A stretch of DNA of 64,000 nt from Brachybacterium timonense (lineage in GTDB: Bacteria; Actinomycetota; Actinomycetes; Actinomycetales; Dermabacteraceae). Positions 27,459-39,786 of the stretch are shown piece by piece. A program made the translations under genes and the position numbers. Location of the stretch: the NCBI RefSeq assembly GCF_900258505.1, contig NZ_LT984895.1, positions 1,594,261 to 1,658,260 of the forward strand, read 5' to 3'. Under the pieces are notes generated by a model, which was not told the origin of the DNA, searched no databases, and saw only the letters and a program-made list of their open reading frames with translations. Every line of letters begins with the position of its first letter. Positions within the stretch are counted from its first letter, which is position 1.

Positions 27459-28736
27459 ATGTCGCAGCCCCGTACGAGTCTTCAGGGAGCCCGGGTGCTG
27501 CTCGGTGTCTCCGGCGGCATCGCCGCGTACAAGGCGGCCCATGTGCTGCGTGGCCTGCTGGCCGCCGGCGCCGACGTCCGGGTTGTGCCCACGGAGGCGT
27601 CTCTCGAATTCGTGGGCCGCGCCACCTGGGAAGCACTGAGCCATCGCCCCGTGCTCACGAGCGTGTTCGACGACGTCGACCACGTCGCGCACGTCGAACT
27701 CGGCCAACAGGCCGACCTGGTCGCCGTTGTCCCCGCCACCGCTGACCTCATCGCGCGCGCTCGGGCAGGCCGCGCCGACGACCTGCTGGCCGCATCCCTG
27801 CTGGTCACGCAAGCGCCCGTGGTGCTCGCCCCTGCCATGCACACCGAGATGTGGCAGCATCCCGCGACACAGGAGAACGTCCGTGTCCTCCGTGAGCGCG
27901 GCGTGACCGTGCTCGAACCCGCCATCGGCCAACTCACCGGATCGGACACCGGCGCCGGGCGTCTGCCCGAACCCGACGCCGTCCTGGCAGCCCTCGGCGC
28001 CGCGATCACCTCGCCGCGTGAGGAGACCGGCGCCATCCGGCGCGACCTGGCCGGTGCACATGTCCTGATCACCGCTGGCGGCACCCGCGAAGAGATCGAC
28101 CCCGTCCGATACATCGCCAACCGTTCATCCGGACGACAGGGCTGGGCACTTGCCCACGCCGCTCTCGCCCGAGGCGCCCGCGTCACGTTGCTTGCAGCGA
28201 ACTGCGAACTGGAGACGCCACCAGGCGCCGAACGCATCGACGTCACCTCCGCCCAGGAGCTTGCCGAGCAGGTCGCCGTGCACAGGCGCAGCGTCGACGT
28301 GGTGATCATGGCGGCCGCCGTCGCGGACTTCACCCCGCTCGAGCGCGCGAACGCCAAGATCAAGAAGACCGACGACCAGGACGCGCCGCAGATCCCGTTG
28401 CGCCGCACCGAGGACATCCTGCGCAGCACCGTGGAAGAGCGCGGCGACGTCACCCGCCCCGCCATCGTCGGCTTCGCAGCAGAAACCGGCTCGGAGCAGA
28501 CCAGTGCCCTCGAGCTCGCCCGCGAGAAAGCCCGCCGCAAAGGCGCAGACCTGCTCGTGTTCAACGACGTCACCACCGGCGTCTTCGGCTCCGATGCCAA
28601 CCGGGTCCGGATCCTCGACGCCAACGGCTCGGAGATCACGGCTGCAGACGGCAGCAAGCAGCAGGTCGCTCATGCTGTCCTCGACGCGCTCAGCGCCGTC
28701 GTTCGTCAGCGCGGCGACGTACCCTGGTCCGCATGA
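27459..28736 (+). CDS. coaBC: Bifunctional CoaBC (phosphopantothenoylcysteine synthetase/decarboxylase)
   Basis: Two consecutive steps of coenzyme A synthesis. The N-terminal flavin-dependent decarboxylase (CoaC, about residues 10-180) carries [18 protein letters not shown] and [17 protein letters not shown]. The C-terminal synthetase (CoaB) begins [24 protein letters not shown] and includes the CTP/Mg region AAVADFTP...KIKK. 425 residues, normal length. The ATG at 27459 follows GGGAGG. The stop overlaps metK. Confidence 0.97.
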   Translation: MSQPRTSLQGARVLLGVSGGIAAYKAAHVLRGLLAAGADVRVVPTEASLEFVGRATWEALSHRPVLTSVFDDVDHVAHVELGQQADLVAVVPATADLIARARAGRADDLLAASLLVTQAPVVLAPAMHTEMWQHPATQENVRVLRERGVTVLEPAIGQLTGSDTGAGRLPEPDAVLAALGAAITSPREETGAIRRDLAGAHVLITAGGTREEIDPVRYIANRSSGRQGWALAHAALARGARVTLLAANCELETPPGAERIDVTSAQELAEQVAVHRRSVDVVIMAAAVADFTPLERANAKIKKTDDQDAPQIPLRRTEDILRSTVEERGDVTRPAIVGFAAETGSEQTSALELAREKARRKGADLLVFNDVTTGVFGSDANRVRILDANGSEITAADGSKQQVAHAVLDALSAVVRQRGDVPWSA

Positions 28737-29941
28737 CCTCGAGCTCGCTTCGCCGCTTCACATCCGAGTCCGTCACAGAGGGGCACCCCGACAAGATCTG
28801 TGACCAGATCTCCGATGCCATCCTCGACGACATGCTCGCGCAAGACCCGGCAGCCCGCGTCGCCGTCGAGACGCTGGTGACCACGGGGCTCGTCCATGTG
28901 GCCGGTGAGGTGCGCACCTGCGGGCACACCGATGTGGACACCGTTGTGCGGGATGTGATCCGCGAGATCGGCTACGACTCCTCCGAGAAGGGATTCGATG
29001 CCGACTCCTGCGGGGTGATGATCTCGATCGGCGCTCAGAGCGGCGACATCGCCTCCGGGGTCGACGAGTCGTTCAGTGCTCGTGAGAGCGGCGATGAGGA
29101 TCCGCTGTCTCGGCTCGGTGCCGGCGATCAGGGCCTGATGTTCGGGTATGCCTGCCGGGACACTCCGGAGCTGATGCCGCTTCCGATCCACGCGGCGCAT
29201 GCGCTGACCGAGCGCCTGTCTGCTGTGCGGCGTGACGGCACGGTTCCGTACCTGCGTCCCGATGGAAAGGCTCAGGTCACGATTGGGTACGACGATGATG
29301 GCATCCCGCGCGCTGTGGACACTGTGGTGGTCTCTACCCAACATGCCGACGGCGTGGACGTGCCCGGCACGCTACGGCCCGATCTGCGGGAGATCGTGAT
29401 CGAACCTGTGCTCGCCGAGCTGCGTGACCAGGGCCTGGACACGAGCCGGACGCGCTTCCACCTGAACCCGTCCGGGCGCTTCGTGATCGGCGGACCGACG
29501 AGCGACGCCGGGCTCACTGGCCGCAAGATCATTGTCGACACGTATGGAGGCATGGCCCGCCACGGTGGGGGAGCGTTCTCCGGCAAGGACCCCTCGAAGG
29601 TCGACCGCTCCGGCGCCTATGCCATGCGTCACGTGGCCAAGAATGTGGTCGCCGCCGGACTCGCCGACCGCTGCGAGGTACAGGTCGGGTACGCGATCGG
29701 CGTCGCTGAACCGGTGGGCATCTACGTGGAGACGTTCGGCACCGGACGCATCCCCGACAGCCGCATCGCCCGCGCGATCGAGCAGACCGTCGACCTGCGC
29801 CCCGCCGCGATCATCCGGGACCTCGACCTGCTGCGCCCGATCTACCGCAAGACCGCCGCCCACGGTCACTTCGGGCGCGAACTGCCGGAGTTCACCTGGG
29901 AGCGCACCGACCTGGTCGACGCGCTGCAGGCAGCCCTGTGA
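28733..29941 (+). CDS. metK: S-adenosylmethionine synthetase
   Basis: Methionine + ATP to S-adenosylmethionine. 402 residues with [33 protein letters not shown] and the glycine-rich [19 protein letters not shown], all standard. The ATG overlaps the coaBC stop by four bases, leaving no room for a SAM riboswitch. The stop overlaps hisI. Confidence 0.98.
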   Translation: MTSSSLRRFTSESVTEGHPDKICDQISDAILDDMLAQDPAARVAVETLVTTGLVHVAGEVRTCGHTDVDTVVRDVIREIGYDSSEKGFDADSCGVMISIGAQSGDIASGVDESFSARESGDEDPLSRLGAGDQGLMFGYACRDTPELMPLPIHAAHALTERLSAVRRDGTVPYLRPDGKAQVTIGYDDDGIPRAVDTVVVSTQHADGVDVPGTLRPDLREIVIEPVLAELRDQGLDTSRTRFHLNPSGRFVIGGPTSDAGLTGRKIIVDTYGGMARHGGGAFSGKDPSKVDRSGAYAMRHVAKNVVAAGLADRCEVQVGYAIGVAEPVGIYVETFGTGRIPDSRIARAIEQTVDLRPAAIIRDLDLLRPIYRKTAAHGHFGRELPEFTWERTDLVDALQAAL

Positions 29942-30335
29942 CAGCCATGCACGCGTGTGAGAGCGTCACGAGCGACCTCGATCCGGAGATTGCCCAGCGG
30001 GTTCGCTGGGACGCTGCCGGCCTGCTCCCAGCCGTCGTGCAGGACGCCACCAGCGGGGCGGTTCTCATGGTCGCCTGGATGAGTCCACAGGCGCTCCACC
30101 TGACCCTCACCACGGGGTATGCCACCTATTGGTCTCGCTCCCGCCGAGAGCTGTGGCGTAAGGGTGAGACGAGCGGTCACGTGCAGCATGTGCGCGCGAC
30201 ACAGCTCGACTGCGACGGCGACACCCTGCTGCTGCAGGTCGAGCAGGTGGGCCCGGCCTGCCACCGCAACACCACCACCTGCTTCGACGGCGGGGACCTC
30301 CGCGCCGACGCACCGACCGGGACGGAGAACCAGCA

Positions 30336-30339
<4 letters not shown>
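29938..30339 (+). CDS. hisI: Phosphoribosyl-AMP cyclohydrolase
   Basis: Third step of histidine synthesis, zinc-dependent. 133 residues with the family core [28 protein letters not shown] and [12 protein letters not shown]. The zinc cysteines lie in [27 protein letters not shown]. The hisE half of fused enzymes is absent. The GTG start overlaps metK (GTGA), and the stop overlaps trpE. Other his genes are not in the window. Confidence 0.96.
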
Positions 30340-31912
<1,573 letters not shown>

Positions 31913-31913
<1 letters not shown>

Positions 31914-32542
31914 TGAGGTCTCTATCCCGCCGCGCCTCGGTGCTGCTGAGCCTCGTGGCTGCGGCAGCACTGATAGCGAGCACGCGGACGACGTGGCTCA
32001 GCGGCGCTGCACAGGACGCCACCGGCAGCGTGCAGGAGCTCGAGGTGATCGGGTCCGACGCAGCAGGCGCAGTGCTCGCACTCGCGATCGCTGCCCTCGC
32101 GGCCGCGCTCGCCACGTCCCTCAGCTCCCGGGGCCTGCACCTGGTCACCGGCGCCGTCCTGACCTTCAGCGGCCTCGGTGCTGCTGCCGCCGTGATCAGC
32201 CTGATGGTCGATCCGGCGCCGGCTGCAGCGGCGCAAGCGGCACGCCTCACCGGCGTGATCGGCGGATCCGTCGACGCAGAGACCACCGGCTGGATCTGGG
32301 CTGGGTTGCTCACCGCCGTCGCGGTGACCGCCTGCGGCATCCTCGTTCTCGCAGCCGGGGGCGCGTGGCGGCGCAGCGAGAAGTATGCCCGCGACGCCGG
32401 ATCGACACAGGCAACGCGCGCACTGGTTGACCCACGCATGGACCCGGCGGCCGCCTGGGATGCGCTCTCGCGCGGGGAGGACCCCAGCGACGAGGACCCC
32501 AGCGACGACGACGCCGAGACGGAAGCCGACATGGCACAATGA
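31913..32542 (+). CDS. Trp biosynthesis-associated membrane protein
   Basis: 209-residue actinobacterial protein found beside trpE (Trp_oprn_chp family). Four transmembrane segments: VLLSLVAAAALIASTR, AGAVLALAIAALAAALATSL, LVTGAVLTFSGLGAAAAVIS and WIWAGLLTAVAVTACGILVL, then an acidic C-terminal tail. The function is unknown; its position suggests transport or sensing linked to tryptophan. The ATG at 31913 shares its A with the trpE stop; a GTG one codon earlier is equally possible. Confidence 0.85.
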
Positions 32543-32582
32543 GCGTGGACCAACCCCCAAGCTTCTGAAGGACCTGAGCGCC

Positions 32583-32822
32583 ATGCCCAAGACGTACACC
32601 GTGCCGCCCGCCCCGCCCCACAATGAGGGCAATACGGTCGCGGCGTGGGTGCTGACCGCCCTCGTGGTCCTTGGCGCGATCGTCGTCGGCGTCGGCATGG
32701 CGATGGGCCAGTCTGCGGTGATCATCGCCGGCATCGTCGGGATCGGGCTGGGTCTCATCCTCGGACTCGTGCTGTCCCTGCTCGGCTTCGGACAGAAGAG
32801 CCGCAAGGCCGCCTCGAAGTGA
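32583..32822 (+). CDS. HGxxPAAW-family small membrane protein
   Basis: 79 residues with the family signature in a slightly varied form (HNEGNTVAAWV, usual HGxxPAAW) near the N terminus, followed by two hydrophobic helices (LTALVVLGAIVVGVGMAMG and IIAGIVGIGLGLILGLVLSLLGFG). The family is common in actinobacterial trp clusters; its function is unknown. The stop overlaps the next gene's GTG. Confidence 0.8.
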   Translation: MPKTYTVPPAPPHNEGNTVAAWVLTALVVLGAIVVGVGMAMGQSAVIIAGIVGIGLGLILGLVLSLLGFGQKSRKAASK

Positions 32823-33286
32823 CTCTCGCTGCGCGCACCGACGCGGAGCAGAGGGCCTCAGGCCGCCGCTCCGTGTCGTTGCGCCGTGCTGCCCTGCCCA
32901 TCGCCCTGACTATCGGGGGCATCGGCGCCGCGCTGCTTGTGCAGGCGGTGTTCAATCCGTTCACGCAGAACATCCCCCTGTGCCCGCTGTATCACCTCAC
33001 GGGCCTGTACTGCCCGGGCTGCGGCGCCACGCGAGCGGTCCACGCGCTGCTGGACGGCGACTTCCTTTTGGCACTGCGCAACAACCTGTTCGTCATCGCC
33101 GCACTGCCGGTGGTCGGTGTCGGCATGATCACCTGGACGATCCAGCGTGTGCGGGGCAGGCCCTTCACCGCCCTGCCACCGCGGTGGGCGGTGGTCGCCC
33201 TCGCGATCGTCGTCGGCATCTACGCCGTCCTTCGCAATGTCCCCGTCTTCTGGTTCCTCGCGCCCACCAGCCTGATCGGCGCCTGA
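32819..33286 (+). CDS. DUF2752 membrane protein
   Basis: 155 residues. The DUF2752 hallmark CPLYHLTGLYCPGCGATRAVHALL, with three cysteines in a CP..CPGCG arrangement, follows the first membrane helix; two more helices come after. The GTG at 32819 overlaps the preceding stop (GTGA). The family's function is unknown; the cysteine cluster suggests metal or redox chemistry. It lies between the trp-associated membrane genes and trpC, a common actinobacterial position. Confidence 0.87.
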   Translation: MTLAARTDAEQRASGRRSVSLRRAALPIALTIGGIGAALLVQAVFNPFTQNIPLCPLYHLTGLYCPGCGATRAVHALLDGDFLLALRNNLFVIAALPVVGVGMITWTIQRVRGRPFTALPPRWAVVALAIVVGIYAVLRNVPVFWFLAPTSLIGA

Positions 33287-33304
33287 GAACCGCAGGAGCA
33301 CCAT

Positions 33305-34153
33305 ATGACCAGCACTGGAACCGTTCTTGACGAGATCATCGCCGGGGTGCGCGAGGACCTCGAACACCGCCGACGCGCCGTGGGAGAAGACACGCTGCGC
33401 CGCTTGGCCGATCAGGTTGATCCGGCCCGTGACGCCGTCGGCGCACTACGCGGCGATGGCCGCACCATGACTCTGATCTCTGAGGTCAAACGATCAAGCC
33501 CCTCGAAGGGCTCGCTTGCCCCGATCCCGGATCCCGCAGCGCTCGCACACGTCTACGCCCAGGCGGGAGCGAATGCGATCAGTGTGCTCACCGAACAGCG
33601 CCGCTTCGGCGGCTCGCTTGCCGACCTCGACGCTGTACGAGTGCAGGTGAGCGTGCCCGTGCTGCGCAAAGACTTCGTTGTCGACCCCTACCAGGTGATC
33701 GAGGCACGAGCGCACGGCGCCGATCTCGTGCTGTTGATGGCCTCCGCACTCGACGATGACGCCCTGCGCCGCCTCTACGACCTCGTGGGCGAGCTCGGAA
33801 TGACTGCTCTCGTGGAGGTCCACGACGGCCCGGAGCTGGAGCGTGCTCTGCGACTCGAGCCACGGGTGATCGGTGTCAACGCCCGTGACCTGAAGACGCT
33901 GCAGATCGACATCGAGAGGGCATGCGAGCTGCTGCGCCAAGTCCCCGCCGGGCCCGTGGCTGTGGGCGAATCCGCGGTGCACAGCGTGGAAGATGTCAGC
34001 AGCTACGCCCGGGCCGGCGCCGACGCTGTGCTGGTGGGCGAGGCACTCGTGACCGCCGGCGACCCGGCAGAGACCGTCGCGGCGTTCCGCGCCGTTGCTC
34101 GTGAGGGCCGTCTAACCAACATGCCCCAGGGATCTGAGGAAGTGAGCGCATGA
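33305..34153 (+). CDS. trpC: Indole-3-glycerol phosphate synthase
   Basis: Converts CdRP to indole-3-glycerol phosphate. 282-residue TIM barrel with [38 protein letters not shown] and [10 protein letters not shown]. Not fused to trpF. It starts 18 bases after the DUF2752 gene and overlaps trpB by four bases. Confidence 0.97.
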   Translation: MTSTGTVLDEIIAGVREDLEHRRRAVGEDTLRRLADQVDPARDAVGALRGDGRTMTLISEVKRSSPSKGSLAPIPDPAALAHVYAQAGANAISVLTEQRRFGGSLADLDAVRVQVSVPVLRKDFVVDPYQVIEARAHGADLVLLMASALDDDALRRLYDLVGELGMTALVEVHDGPELERALRLEPRVIGVNARDLKTLQIDIERACELLRQVPAGPVAVGESAVHSVEDVSSYARAGADAVLVGEALVTAGDPAETVAAFRAVAREGRLTNMPQGSEEVSA

Positions 34154-35451
34154 TCGAGCAGGACTTCACCCGACCCGACGGGCCCCTGCGCAGCCAGGCC
34201 GGACCGTATTTCGGGGACTTCGGCGGGCGTTTCCTCCCGGAGGCGCTCGTGCCCGCGCTCGATGAGCTGCGCGAGACCTACGAGAAGGCGATCGTCGACC
34301 CCGAGTTCACTGCTGAACTGCGCCGGCTTGGCCAGGAGTACACCGGACGCCCCTCGTTGCTCACTGAAGCGCCGCGCTTCTCCGCTCTCGCGGGTGGTGC
34401 GCGGATCCTGCTCAAACGCGAGGATCTCAACCACACCGGCAGCCACAAGATCAACAACGTGCTCGGGCAGGCACTGCTCACCCGGCGGATGGGCAAGACC
34501 CGTGTGATCGCTGAGACCGGTGCGGGCCAGCACGGTGTGGCCACCGCGACTGCCGCGGCGCTGTTCGGACTGGACTGCACCATCTACATGGGCGAAGAGG
34601 ACACCCAACGGCAGGCCTTGAACGTGGCGCGTATGCGTCTGCTCGGCGCCGAAGTCGTGCCGGTCACCCAGGGGTCGCGCACCCTCAAGGACGCGATCAA
34701 TGAGGCGTTCCGGGACTGGGTGGCGAATGTGGACAGCACTCACTACCTCTTGGGCACCGTCGCCGGCCCCCACCCGTTCCCCGCGATGGTGCGTGACTTC
34801 CACCGGATCATCGGTGAAGAAGCCCGCGAACAGGTGCTCGATCTCACCGGCCGCCTGCCCGATGCTGTGGTGGCCTGCGTGGGCGGCGGATCGAACGCTA
34901 TGGGGATCTTCCATGCCTTCCTTGACGACGCCGACGTGCGCCTGATCGGCTGCGAAGCAGGTGGCGATGGCGTCGACAGCGGTCGCCACTCCGCTACCAT
35001 CACGCTCGGCTCTCCCGGCGTGCTCCACGGGGCCCGCAGCTACGTGATGCAGGACGAGGATGGACAGACCATTGAGTCCCATTCGGTCTCGGCAGGTCTG
35101 GACTACCCCAGCGTCGGACCAGAGCACGCCTGGCTCGCTTCGATCGGGCGCGCAGAGTACGTCCCGATCAGCGATGGCCCCGCGATGGATGCCTTCGCGC
35201 TGCTGTCTATGACCGAGGGCATCATGCCCGCGATCGAATCCGCGCATGCGCTGGCCGGGGCCCTCGACGTCGGTCGGGAACTCGGCCCCGACGGGATTGT
35301 GGTGGTGAGCCTGTCGGGCCGCGGCGACAAGGATGTGGACACCGCATCACGCTGGTTCGGCCTGGTCTCAGATCAACCCGCTCGCGGTGACCTCGCCGCT
35401 CTCCGCACGAGTGCCCGCAACGCCCAGACGCACACGGAGGAGACCCGATGA
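34150..35451 (+). CDS. trpB: Tryptophan synthase beta chain
   Basis: PLP enzyme making tryptophan from indole and serine. 433 residues with the PLP lysine in [15 protein letters not shown], the phosphate loop [13 protein letters not shown] and [21 protein letters not shown] overlaps join trpC, trpB and trpA, so the three are translated together. Confidence 0.98.
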   Translation: MIEQDFTRPDGPLRSQAGPYFGDFGGRFLPEALVPALDELRETYEKAIVDPEFTAELRRLGQEYTGRPSLLTEAPRFSALAGGARILLKREDLNHTGSHKINNVLGQALLTRRMGKTRVIAETGAGQHGVATATAAALFGLDCTIYMGEEDTQRQALNVARMRLLGAEVVPVTQGSRTLKDAINEAFRDWVANVDSTHYLLGTVAGPHPFPAMVRDFHRIIGEEAREQVLDLTGRLPDAVVACVGGGSNAMGIFHAFLDDADVRLIGCEAGGDGVDSGRHSATITLGSPGVLHGARSYVMQDEDGQTIESHSVSAGLDYPSVGPEHAWLASIGRAEYVPISDGPAMDAFALLSMTEGIMPAIESAHALAGALDVGRELGPDGIVVVSLSGRGDKDVDTASRWFGLVSDQPARGDLAALRTSARNAQTHTEETR

Positions 35452-36269
35452 GCATCGCGAGCACGGCGCGCCTGCGCTCCGCCGACGTTCTTGAAGCCAC
35501 CCATGAGGCCGGCCGGCCCGCACTGATCGCCTATCTTCCGGTCGGATATCCGAGTCTCGAGCATTCGATCGACGCCGTCCGCTGCCTGATCGATGAGGGT
35601 GTCGACGCCATCGAATTGGGGTTGCCGTACTCCGATCCGGTGATGGACGGCCCGGTCATTCAGGAGGCCGCTTCCACGGCACTGGCAGCAGGGATCCGTA
35701 CCCGAGACCTGTTCACCGCCGTCGAGGCGGTGGCCGGACGGGGTGCAGCGATCCTGTCGATGACGTATTGGAATCCCGTGCTCGCCACCGGCGTCGACAC
35801 CTTCGCTGCGCGCCTGGCAGCAGCAGGCGGCGCGGGGCTGATCACACCGGACCTCATCCCGGACGAGGCGGGGGACTGGATCGCCGCCTCTGACCGTGAG
35901 GGCCTTGACCGCATCTTCCTGGTGGCGCCCTCTTCTCCGTCAGACCGTCTCACCTATGTGGTGCAGCACGCCACGGGCTTCGTCTACGCAGCCAGCACCA
36001 TGGGCGTGACCGGGACCCGGGCCAGTGTTTCGGCGGCCACGGAAGGACTGGTGGAACGTACTCGCAGTGCCGGGGCTCGCTTCGTCTGCGTTGGATTGGG
36101 CGTGTCCACTGCGGAGCAGGCTGCGGAGGTCGGCGCCTACGCGGATGGTGTGATCGTCGGGTCTGCTTTTGTGCGCACTCTCCTGGAGAGTGAACCCGGG
36201 GACCTGAGTGCACTTGCGCGCACAGCTCGTGAGCTGCGCAGCGGAGTGGATCAGGCGCGGGGCTGCTGA
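35448..36269 (+). CDS. trpA: Tryptophan synthase alpha chain
   Basis: Cleaves indole-3-glycerol phosphate to indole. 273-residue TIM barrel; the catalytic Glu/Asp lie in [21 protein letters not shown], and the phosphate-binding region is [15 protein letters not shown] followed by [15 protein letters not shown]. The lgt ATG begins one base after its stop. Confidence 0.97.
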   Translation: MSIASTARLRSADVLEATHEAGRPALIAYLPVGYPSLEHSIDAVRCLIDEGVDAIELGLPYSDPVMDGPVIQEAASTALAAGIRTRDLFTAVEAVAGRGAAILSMTYWNPVLATGVDTFAARLAAAGGAGLITPDLIPDEAGDWIAASDREGLDRIFLVAPSSPSDRLTYVVQHATGFVYAASTMGVTGTRASVSAATEGLVERTRSAGARFVCVGLGVSTAEQAAEVGAYADGVIVGSAFVRTLLESEPGDLSALARTARELRSGVDQARGC

Positions 36270-36270
36270 C

Positions 36271-37221
36271 ATGGTTGCCGCGCTGATCCCGTCCTCGCCG
36301 GTGTCCTCGGTCTCGCTCGGACCGTTGACGATCCACTTCTACGCCCTGTGCATCCTGGCTGGAATCGCCGTGGCGATGTGGTGGTCGACCCGCCGCTGGC
36401 AGGTCCGTGGTGGCGATGCGGACGACCTGTTCGACATCGGTTTCGTTGCAGTGATCGCTGGCATCGTCGGCGCACGCATCTGGCATGTGCTCACCTCACC
36501 TGCCCCGTTCTTCGGGCCCGGTGGTGATCCGCTCAGTGCGCTGTACATCTGGCAGGGCGGCCTCGCGATCTACGGCGGTGTTGCTGGGGGAGCGTTGGCC
36601 GTCTGGGGCATGAGTCGGCTGAAGGATGTCTCCTTCACTGTTCTCGCCGACACGTTCGCGCCCGCGATCATGGTGGCCCAGATTCTGGGACGCTTCGGCA
36701 ACTGGTTCAACCAGGAGCTGTATGGGCCGCCCCTGGATGCGCCTTGGGCCTGGGACATCACCTGCGTGACCAACGGCCAGAGGATCCCTGGCTGCGAACC
36801 CGGTTCCTACCATCCGACGTTCCTGTACGAGCAGCTGTGGAACCTGGCGGGAGTCGTGGTGCTGGTGCTGCTCGCCAAGCGATTCCACCTGGCTGGCGGT
36901 CGCGTGTTCTGGCTGTACGCCGCGATCTATTCGATTGGGCGCGCCTGGATTGACGCTATGCGTTCGGAGCCGGTGATGATGATCGGTCCGATGCGCGTCC
37001 ACACCCTGGTCGCGATCCTCATCGCTGCGTGTGCGATCGCGATGTTCGCCTGGCTCACCGTCAGACGCCGCCGACGGGGCGGTGAAGCAGCTGCCGCCGA
37101 TGGCTCCTTCACTCTTCCCGAACACAGAACAACGCCCGCTGCACAGCCCGGAGCAACGTCTGGTGCAGAACCGGCTGCGGCAGGGAAGAAACGCCCCACG
37201 GGGCGGCGCCGGGCGCGCTGA
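36271..37221 (+). CDS. lgt: Prolipoprotein diacylglyceryl transferase
   Basis: Membrane enzyme that adds diacylglycerol to the lipobox cysteine of prolipoproteins. 316 residues, seven hydrophobic segments. The Lgt signature QILGRFGNWFNQELYG with the conserved Arg/Asn and the HPTFLYEQLWN segment are intact. The C-terminal 50 residues are basic and Ala/Gly-rich, a tail common in actinobacteria. It follows trpA with one base between; at least one likely substrate, the lipoprotein at 39.8 kb, is nearby. Confidence 0.96.
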   Translation: MVAALIPSSPVSSVSLGPLTIHFYALCILAGIAVAMWWSTRRWQVRGGDADDLFDIGFVAVIAGIVGARIWHVLTSPAPFFGPGGDPLSALYIWQGGLAIYGGVAGGALAVWGMSRLKDVSFTVLADTFAPAIMVAQILGRFGNWFNQELYGPPLDAPWAWDITCVTNGQRIPGCEPGSYHPTFLYEQLWNLAGVVVLVLLAKRFHLAGGRVFWLYAAIYSIGRAWIDAMRSEPVMMIGPMRVHTLVAILIAACAIAMFAWLTVRRRRRGGEAAAADGSFTLPEHRTTPAAQPGATSGAEPAAAGKKRPTGRRRAR

Positions 37222-37364
37222 TCTCCCTGGTCCCGTGGATCTGTCGGCCTCCCGCATTACACTGTGAGACGGATCCCGGTGATGCGACCCGCTGCAGGCG
37301 CGCCGAGGTGCGTCCCAGCGGCTGGGAGCTGCACCGACACGCACACTTCAACAGATGGGTTGTC

Positions 37365-38834
37365 ATGCGAAAAGCGAAGATCGTCTGCACACTCGGACCG
37401 GCGACCAACTCGTACGAACAGATCCGGACGCTGATCGAATCGGGCATGGACGTTGCCCGCATGAACCTCAGCCACGGCACGCACGACGATCACGAGCTCG
37501 TCTACGCCAATATTCGGCGTGCAGCCGAGGACCTGGGCCGCAACGTGGCCGTCCTCGTGGACCTGCAGGGCCCGAAGATCCGTCTGGGCAACTTCGAGAA
37601 CGGGCCGCATCAGCTCGAGGTGGGCGACACCTTCGTGATCACCACCGACGACATCGTCGGCACCAAGGAGCGCGTCTCCACCACCTTCAAGGGCCTGCCC
37701 GGCGACTGCCGCCCCGGTGACGTTCTGCTGATTGACGACGGCAAGGTGTCCGTGCGCGTCACCGACGTCACCGACACCGACGTCACCACCGTCGTCGAGG
37801 TGCCCGGCCCGGTGTCGAACCACAAGGGCATCAACCTGCCGGGCGTGGCCGTGTCCGTGCCCGCCATGAGCGAGAAGGACATTGCGGACCTGCGCTGGGG
37901 CTTGAACCTCGGCTGCGATCTGGTCGCGCTGTCATTCGTGCGCGATGCCCACGACATGGACGACGTTCTGCGCATCATGCAGGAGGAGGGCCGCCGTGTC
38001 CCGGTCATCGCGAAGATCGAGAAGCCGCAGGCTGTGCGTGCCCTGCGCTCGATCGTCGGCGCGTTCGACGGCATCATGGTCGCCCGCGGCGATCTGGGCG
38101 TTGAGCTCCCGCTGGAGCAGGTGCCGCTGGTGCAGAAGCGCGCTATCGAGCTGGCTCGCCGCAACGCCAAGCCCGTCATCGTCGCAACCCAGGTGCTCGA
38201 GTCGATGATCGCTAACCCGCGGCCGACCCGCGCTGAGGCGTCCGACTGCGCCAACGCCATCCTGGACGGTGCCGACGCGGTCATGCTCTCCGGTGAGACC
38301 AGTGTCGGCGCGTACCCCTTCGAGGCGGTGCGCACGATGGCGCGGATCGTCACTAATACGGAGGAGAACGGCGCGGATCGCATCCTGCCCCTGGGGACGA
38401 TCCCGCACACCCGCGGCGGTGCCATCACCCGTGCCGCGGCGGAGATCGGCGATCAGCTCTCGGCCCAGTACCTGGTGACCTTCACCGAGTCCGGTGACAC
38501 CGCTCGTCGTCTCTCGCGTCTGCGGCCGACGATCCCTCTGCTCGCGCTGACCCCGTACGAGTCGGTGGCCCATCAACTCGCGCTGTCCTGGGGTATTGAG
38601 ACGCATCTCGTGCCGATGCAGAAGAACACTGACGACATGATGCGCGTCCTGGACGAGCTGCTGCGCGAGCACAAGGGTCTGCAGAAGAATGATCTGGTGG
38701 TCGTCGCGGCTGGTTCGCCTCCGGGTGTGCACGGCTCGACCAACTCGCTGCGGGTGCACCGCATTGGTGACCTCGACGGCACCGAGTCTGCCCGCATCGA
38801 GGCTGATCGGATCGCGGCTGGCACTCAGCACTGA
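37365..38834 (+). CDS. pyk: Pyruvate kinase
   Basis: Phosphoenolpyruvate + ADP to pyruvate + ATP. 489 residues with KIVCTLGPATNS, VARMNLSHG, the active-site IAKIEKPQAV, GIMVARGDLGVELP and DAVMLSGETSVGAYP. The ATG at 37365 gives the canonical MRKAKIVCTLGPA start; an in-frame frame from 37308 is not supported. A strong terminator follows. Confidence 0.97.
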   Translation: MRKAKIVCTLGPATNSYEQIRTLIESGMDVARMNLSHGTHDDHELVYANIRRAAEDLGRNVAVLVDLQGPKIRLGNFENGPHQLEVGDTFVITTDDIVGTKERVSTTFKGLPGDCRPGDVLLIDDGKVSVRVTDVTDTDVTTVVEVPGPVSNHKGINLPGVAVSVPAMSEKDIADLRWGLNLGCDLVALSFVRDAHDMDDVLRIMQEEGRRVPVIAKIEKPQAVRALRSIVGAFDGIMVARGDLGVELPLEQVPLVQKRAIELARRNAKPVIVATQVLESMIANPRPTRAEASDCANAILDGADAVMLSGETSVGAYPFEAVRTMARIVTNTEENGADRILPLGTIPHTRGGAITRAAAEIGDQLSAQYLVTFTESGDTARRLSRLRPTIPLLALTPYESVAHQLALSWGIETHLVPMQKNTDDMMRVLDELLREHKGLQKNDLVVVAAGSPPGVHGSTNSLRVHRIGDLDGTESARIEADRIAAGTQH

Positions 38835-38852
38835 GCAGACATCACGACAGAC

Positions 38853-38886
38853 GCGGCGCCCGACGGATCACACCGTCGGGCGCCGC
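38853..38886 (+). terminator. pyk terminator
   Basis: Perfect 14-bp stem (GCGGCGCCCGACGG and its complement) with a 6-base loop ATCACA, 19 bases after the pyk stop. It also lies just past the 3' end of the minus-strand tRNA-Leu and could end that transcript too. Confidence 0.8.
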
Positions 38887-38892
38887 CCTCCG

Positions 38893-38975
38893 TACCGGGT
38901 GCGGGACTCGAACCCGCACGCCCTTGCGGACAGCGCATTTTGAGTGCGCCGCGTCTACCATTCCGCCAACCCGGC
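38893..38975 (-). tRNA. tRNA-Leu, anticodon CAA
   Basis: 83-nt class II tRNA on the minus strand. The acceptor stem GCCGGGT pairs with ACCCGGT (one G-U at the base) and the discriminator is A. The anticodon stem GCGCA/TGCGC holds the loop CTCAAAA, giving anticodon CAA. The T arm GCGGGTTCGAGTCCCGC and a long variable arm are present. CCA is not encoded. Confidence 0.95.
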
Positions 38976-39003
38976 CGACCACCGTCCGCACGGACGGCTG
39001 GTC

Positions 39004-39009
39004 TAGGAT
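39004..39009 (+). promoter_or_regulatory. Candidate -10 element of the ANTAR regulator
   Basis: TAGGAT, 8 bases before an in-frame ATG at 39018. It would allow either a leaderless start there or a leader of about 65 bases to the ATG at 39081. Confidence 0.4.
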
Positions 39010-39080
39010 ACCCGCTGATGGGTGTGCGCGTTGACAGGCGCCACCCGGCGAAGCCGCCAGCAGAGAGACCACAGGACACG

Positions 39081-39731
39081 ATGAACGACCAGCAGCAGCC
39101 CGACGACGCCCCCGACGTCCAGGACCAGGACCAGCGTGAGGATGCGCCACGACGCACCGCCGTCGTCGCTGAAGACGAGAGCCTCATCCGTATGGACATC
39201 GTCGAGACCCTCACGGAGGCGGGCTTCGAGGTGCTCGCCGCCGTCGGTGATGGCGAGAGCGCGGTGGAGAAGACCCGTGAACTTCGCCCGGACGTGGTGG
39301 TGCTCGACGTGAAGATGCCGCAGATCGACGGTGTCACCGCCGCCGAGCGCATTGGTGAGGAGAATCTCGCGCCGGTGGTGATGCTCACTGCCTTCTCGCA
39401 GACGGAGCTCGTTGAACGTGCCCGCGATGCCGGCGCCATGGCGTATGTGGTCAAGCCCTTCACCCCGGCGGACCTGCTGCCGGCCGTGGAGATCGCGATC
39501 TCCCGCTACCAGCAGATCACGCAGCTCGAGTCCGAGATCCACGACCTCACCGAGCGTTTCGAGACCCGCAAGCGCGTGGATCGTGCGAAGGGCCTGCTGC
39601 AGACGAACATGGGGCTGAGCGAGCCGGAGGCGTTCCGGTGGATCCAGAAGACGTCGATGGACCGACGCCTGACCATGCGAGAGGTCGCCGACGCCGTCGT
39701 CGACCAGCTGGGCGGCCAGGGCAAGGACTGA
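39081..39731 (+). CDS. pdtaR: ANTAR-domain response regulator (PdtaR-like)
   Basis: 216-residue response regulator that acts on RNA rather than DNA. The receiver domain (about residues 24-140) has the acidic pair in VVAEDESL, the phospho-acceptor in DVVVLDVKMPQIDG and the conserved lysine in VVKPFTPADL. The C-terminal ANTAR domain (about 155-212, KRVDRAKGLLQTNMGLSEPEAFRWIQKTSM) should bind two-hexaloop RNA hairpins and prevent transcription termination. The partner kinase (PdtaS-like) is not in the window. Start at 39081 has AGGA five bases upstream; the in-frame ATG at 39018 is the leaderless alternative. It matches Mycobacterium Rv1626 in place and domain order. Confidence 0.92.
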   Translation: MNDQQQPDDAPDVQDQDQREDAPRRTAVVAEDESLIRMDIVETLTEAGFEVLAAVGDGESAVEKTRELRPDVVVLDVKMPQIDGVTAAERIGEENLAPVVMLTAFSQTELVERARDAGAMAYVVKPFTPADLLPAVEIAISRYQQITQLESEIHDLTERFETRKRVDRAKGLLQTNMGLSEPEAFRWIQKTSMDRRLTMREVADAVVDQLGGQGKD

Positions 39732-39786
39732 GCGTCCTCGCACGGACGACGCCCGGCGGGGGAGCCGAAGCGGAGGGGAAACAACC

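Noticed and set aside
28700-28740. SAM riboswitch before metK
   Set aside because: metK overlaps the coaBC stop by four bases, so there is no leader.
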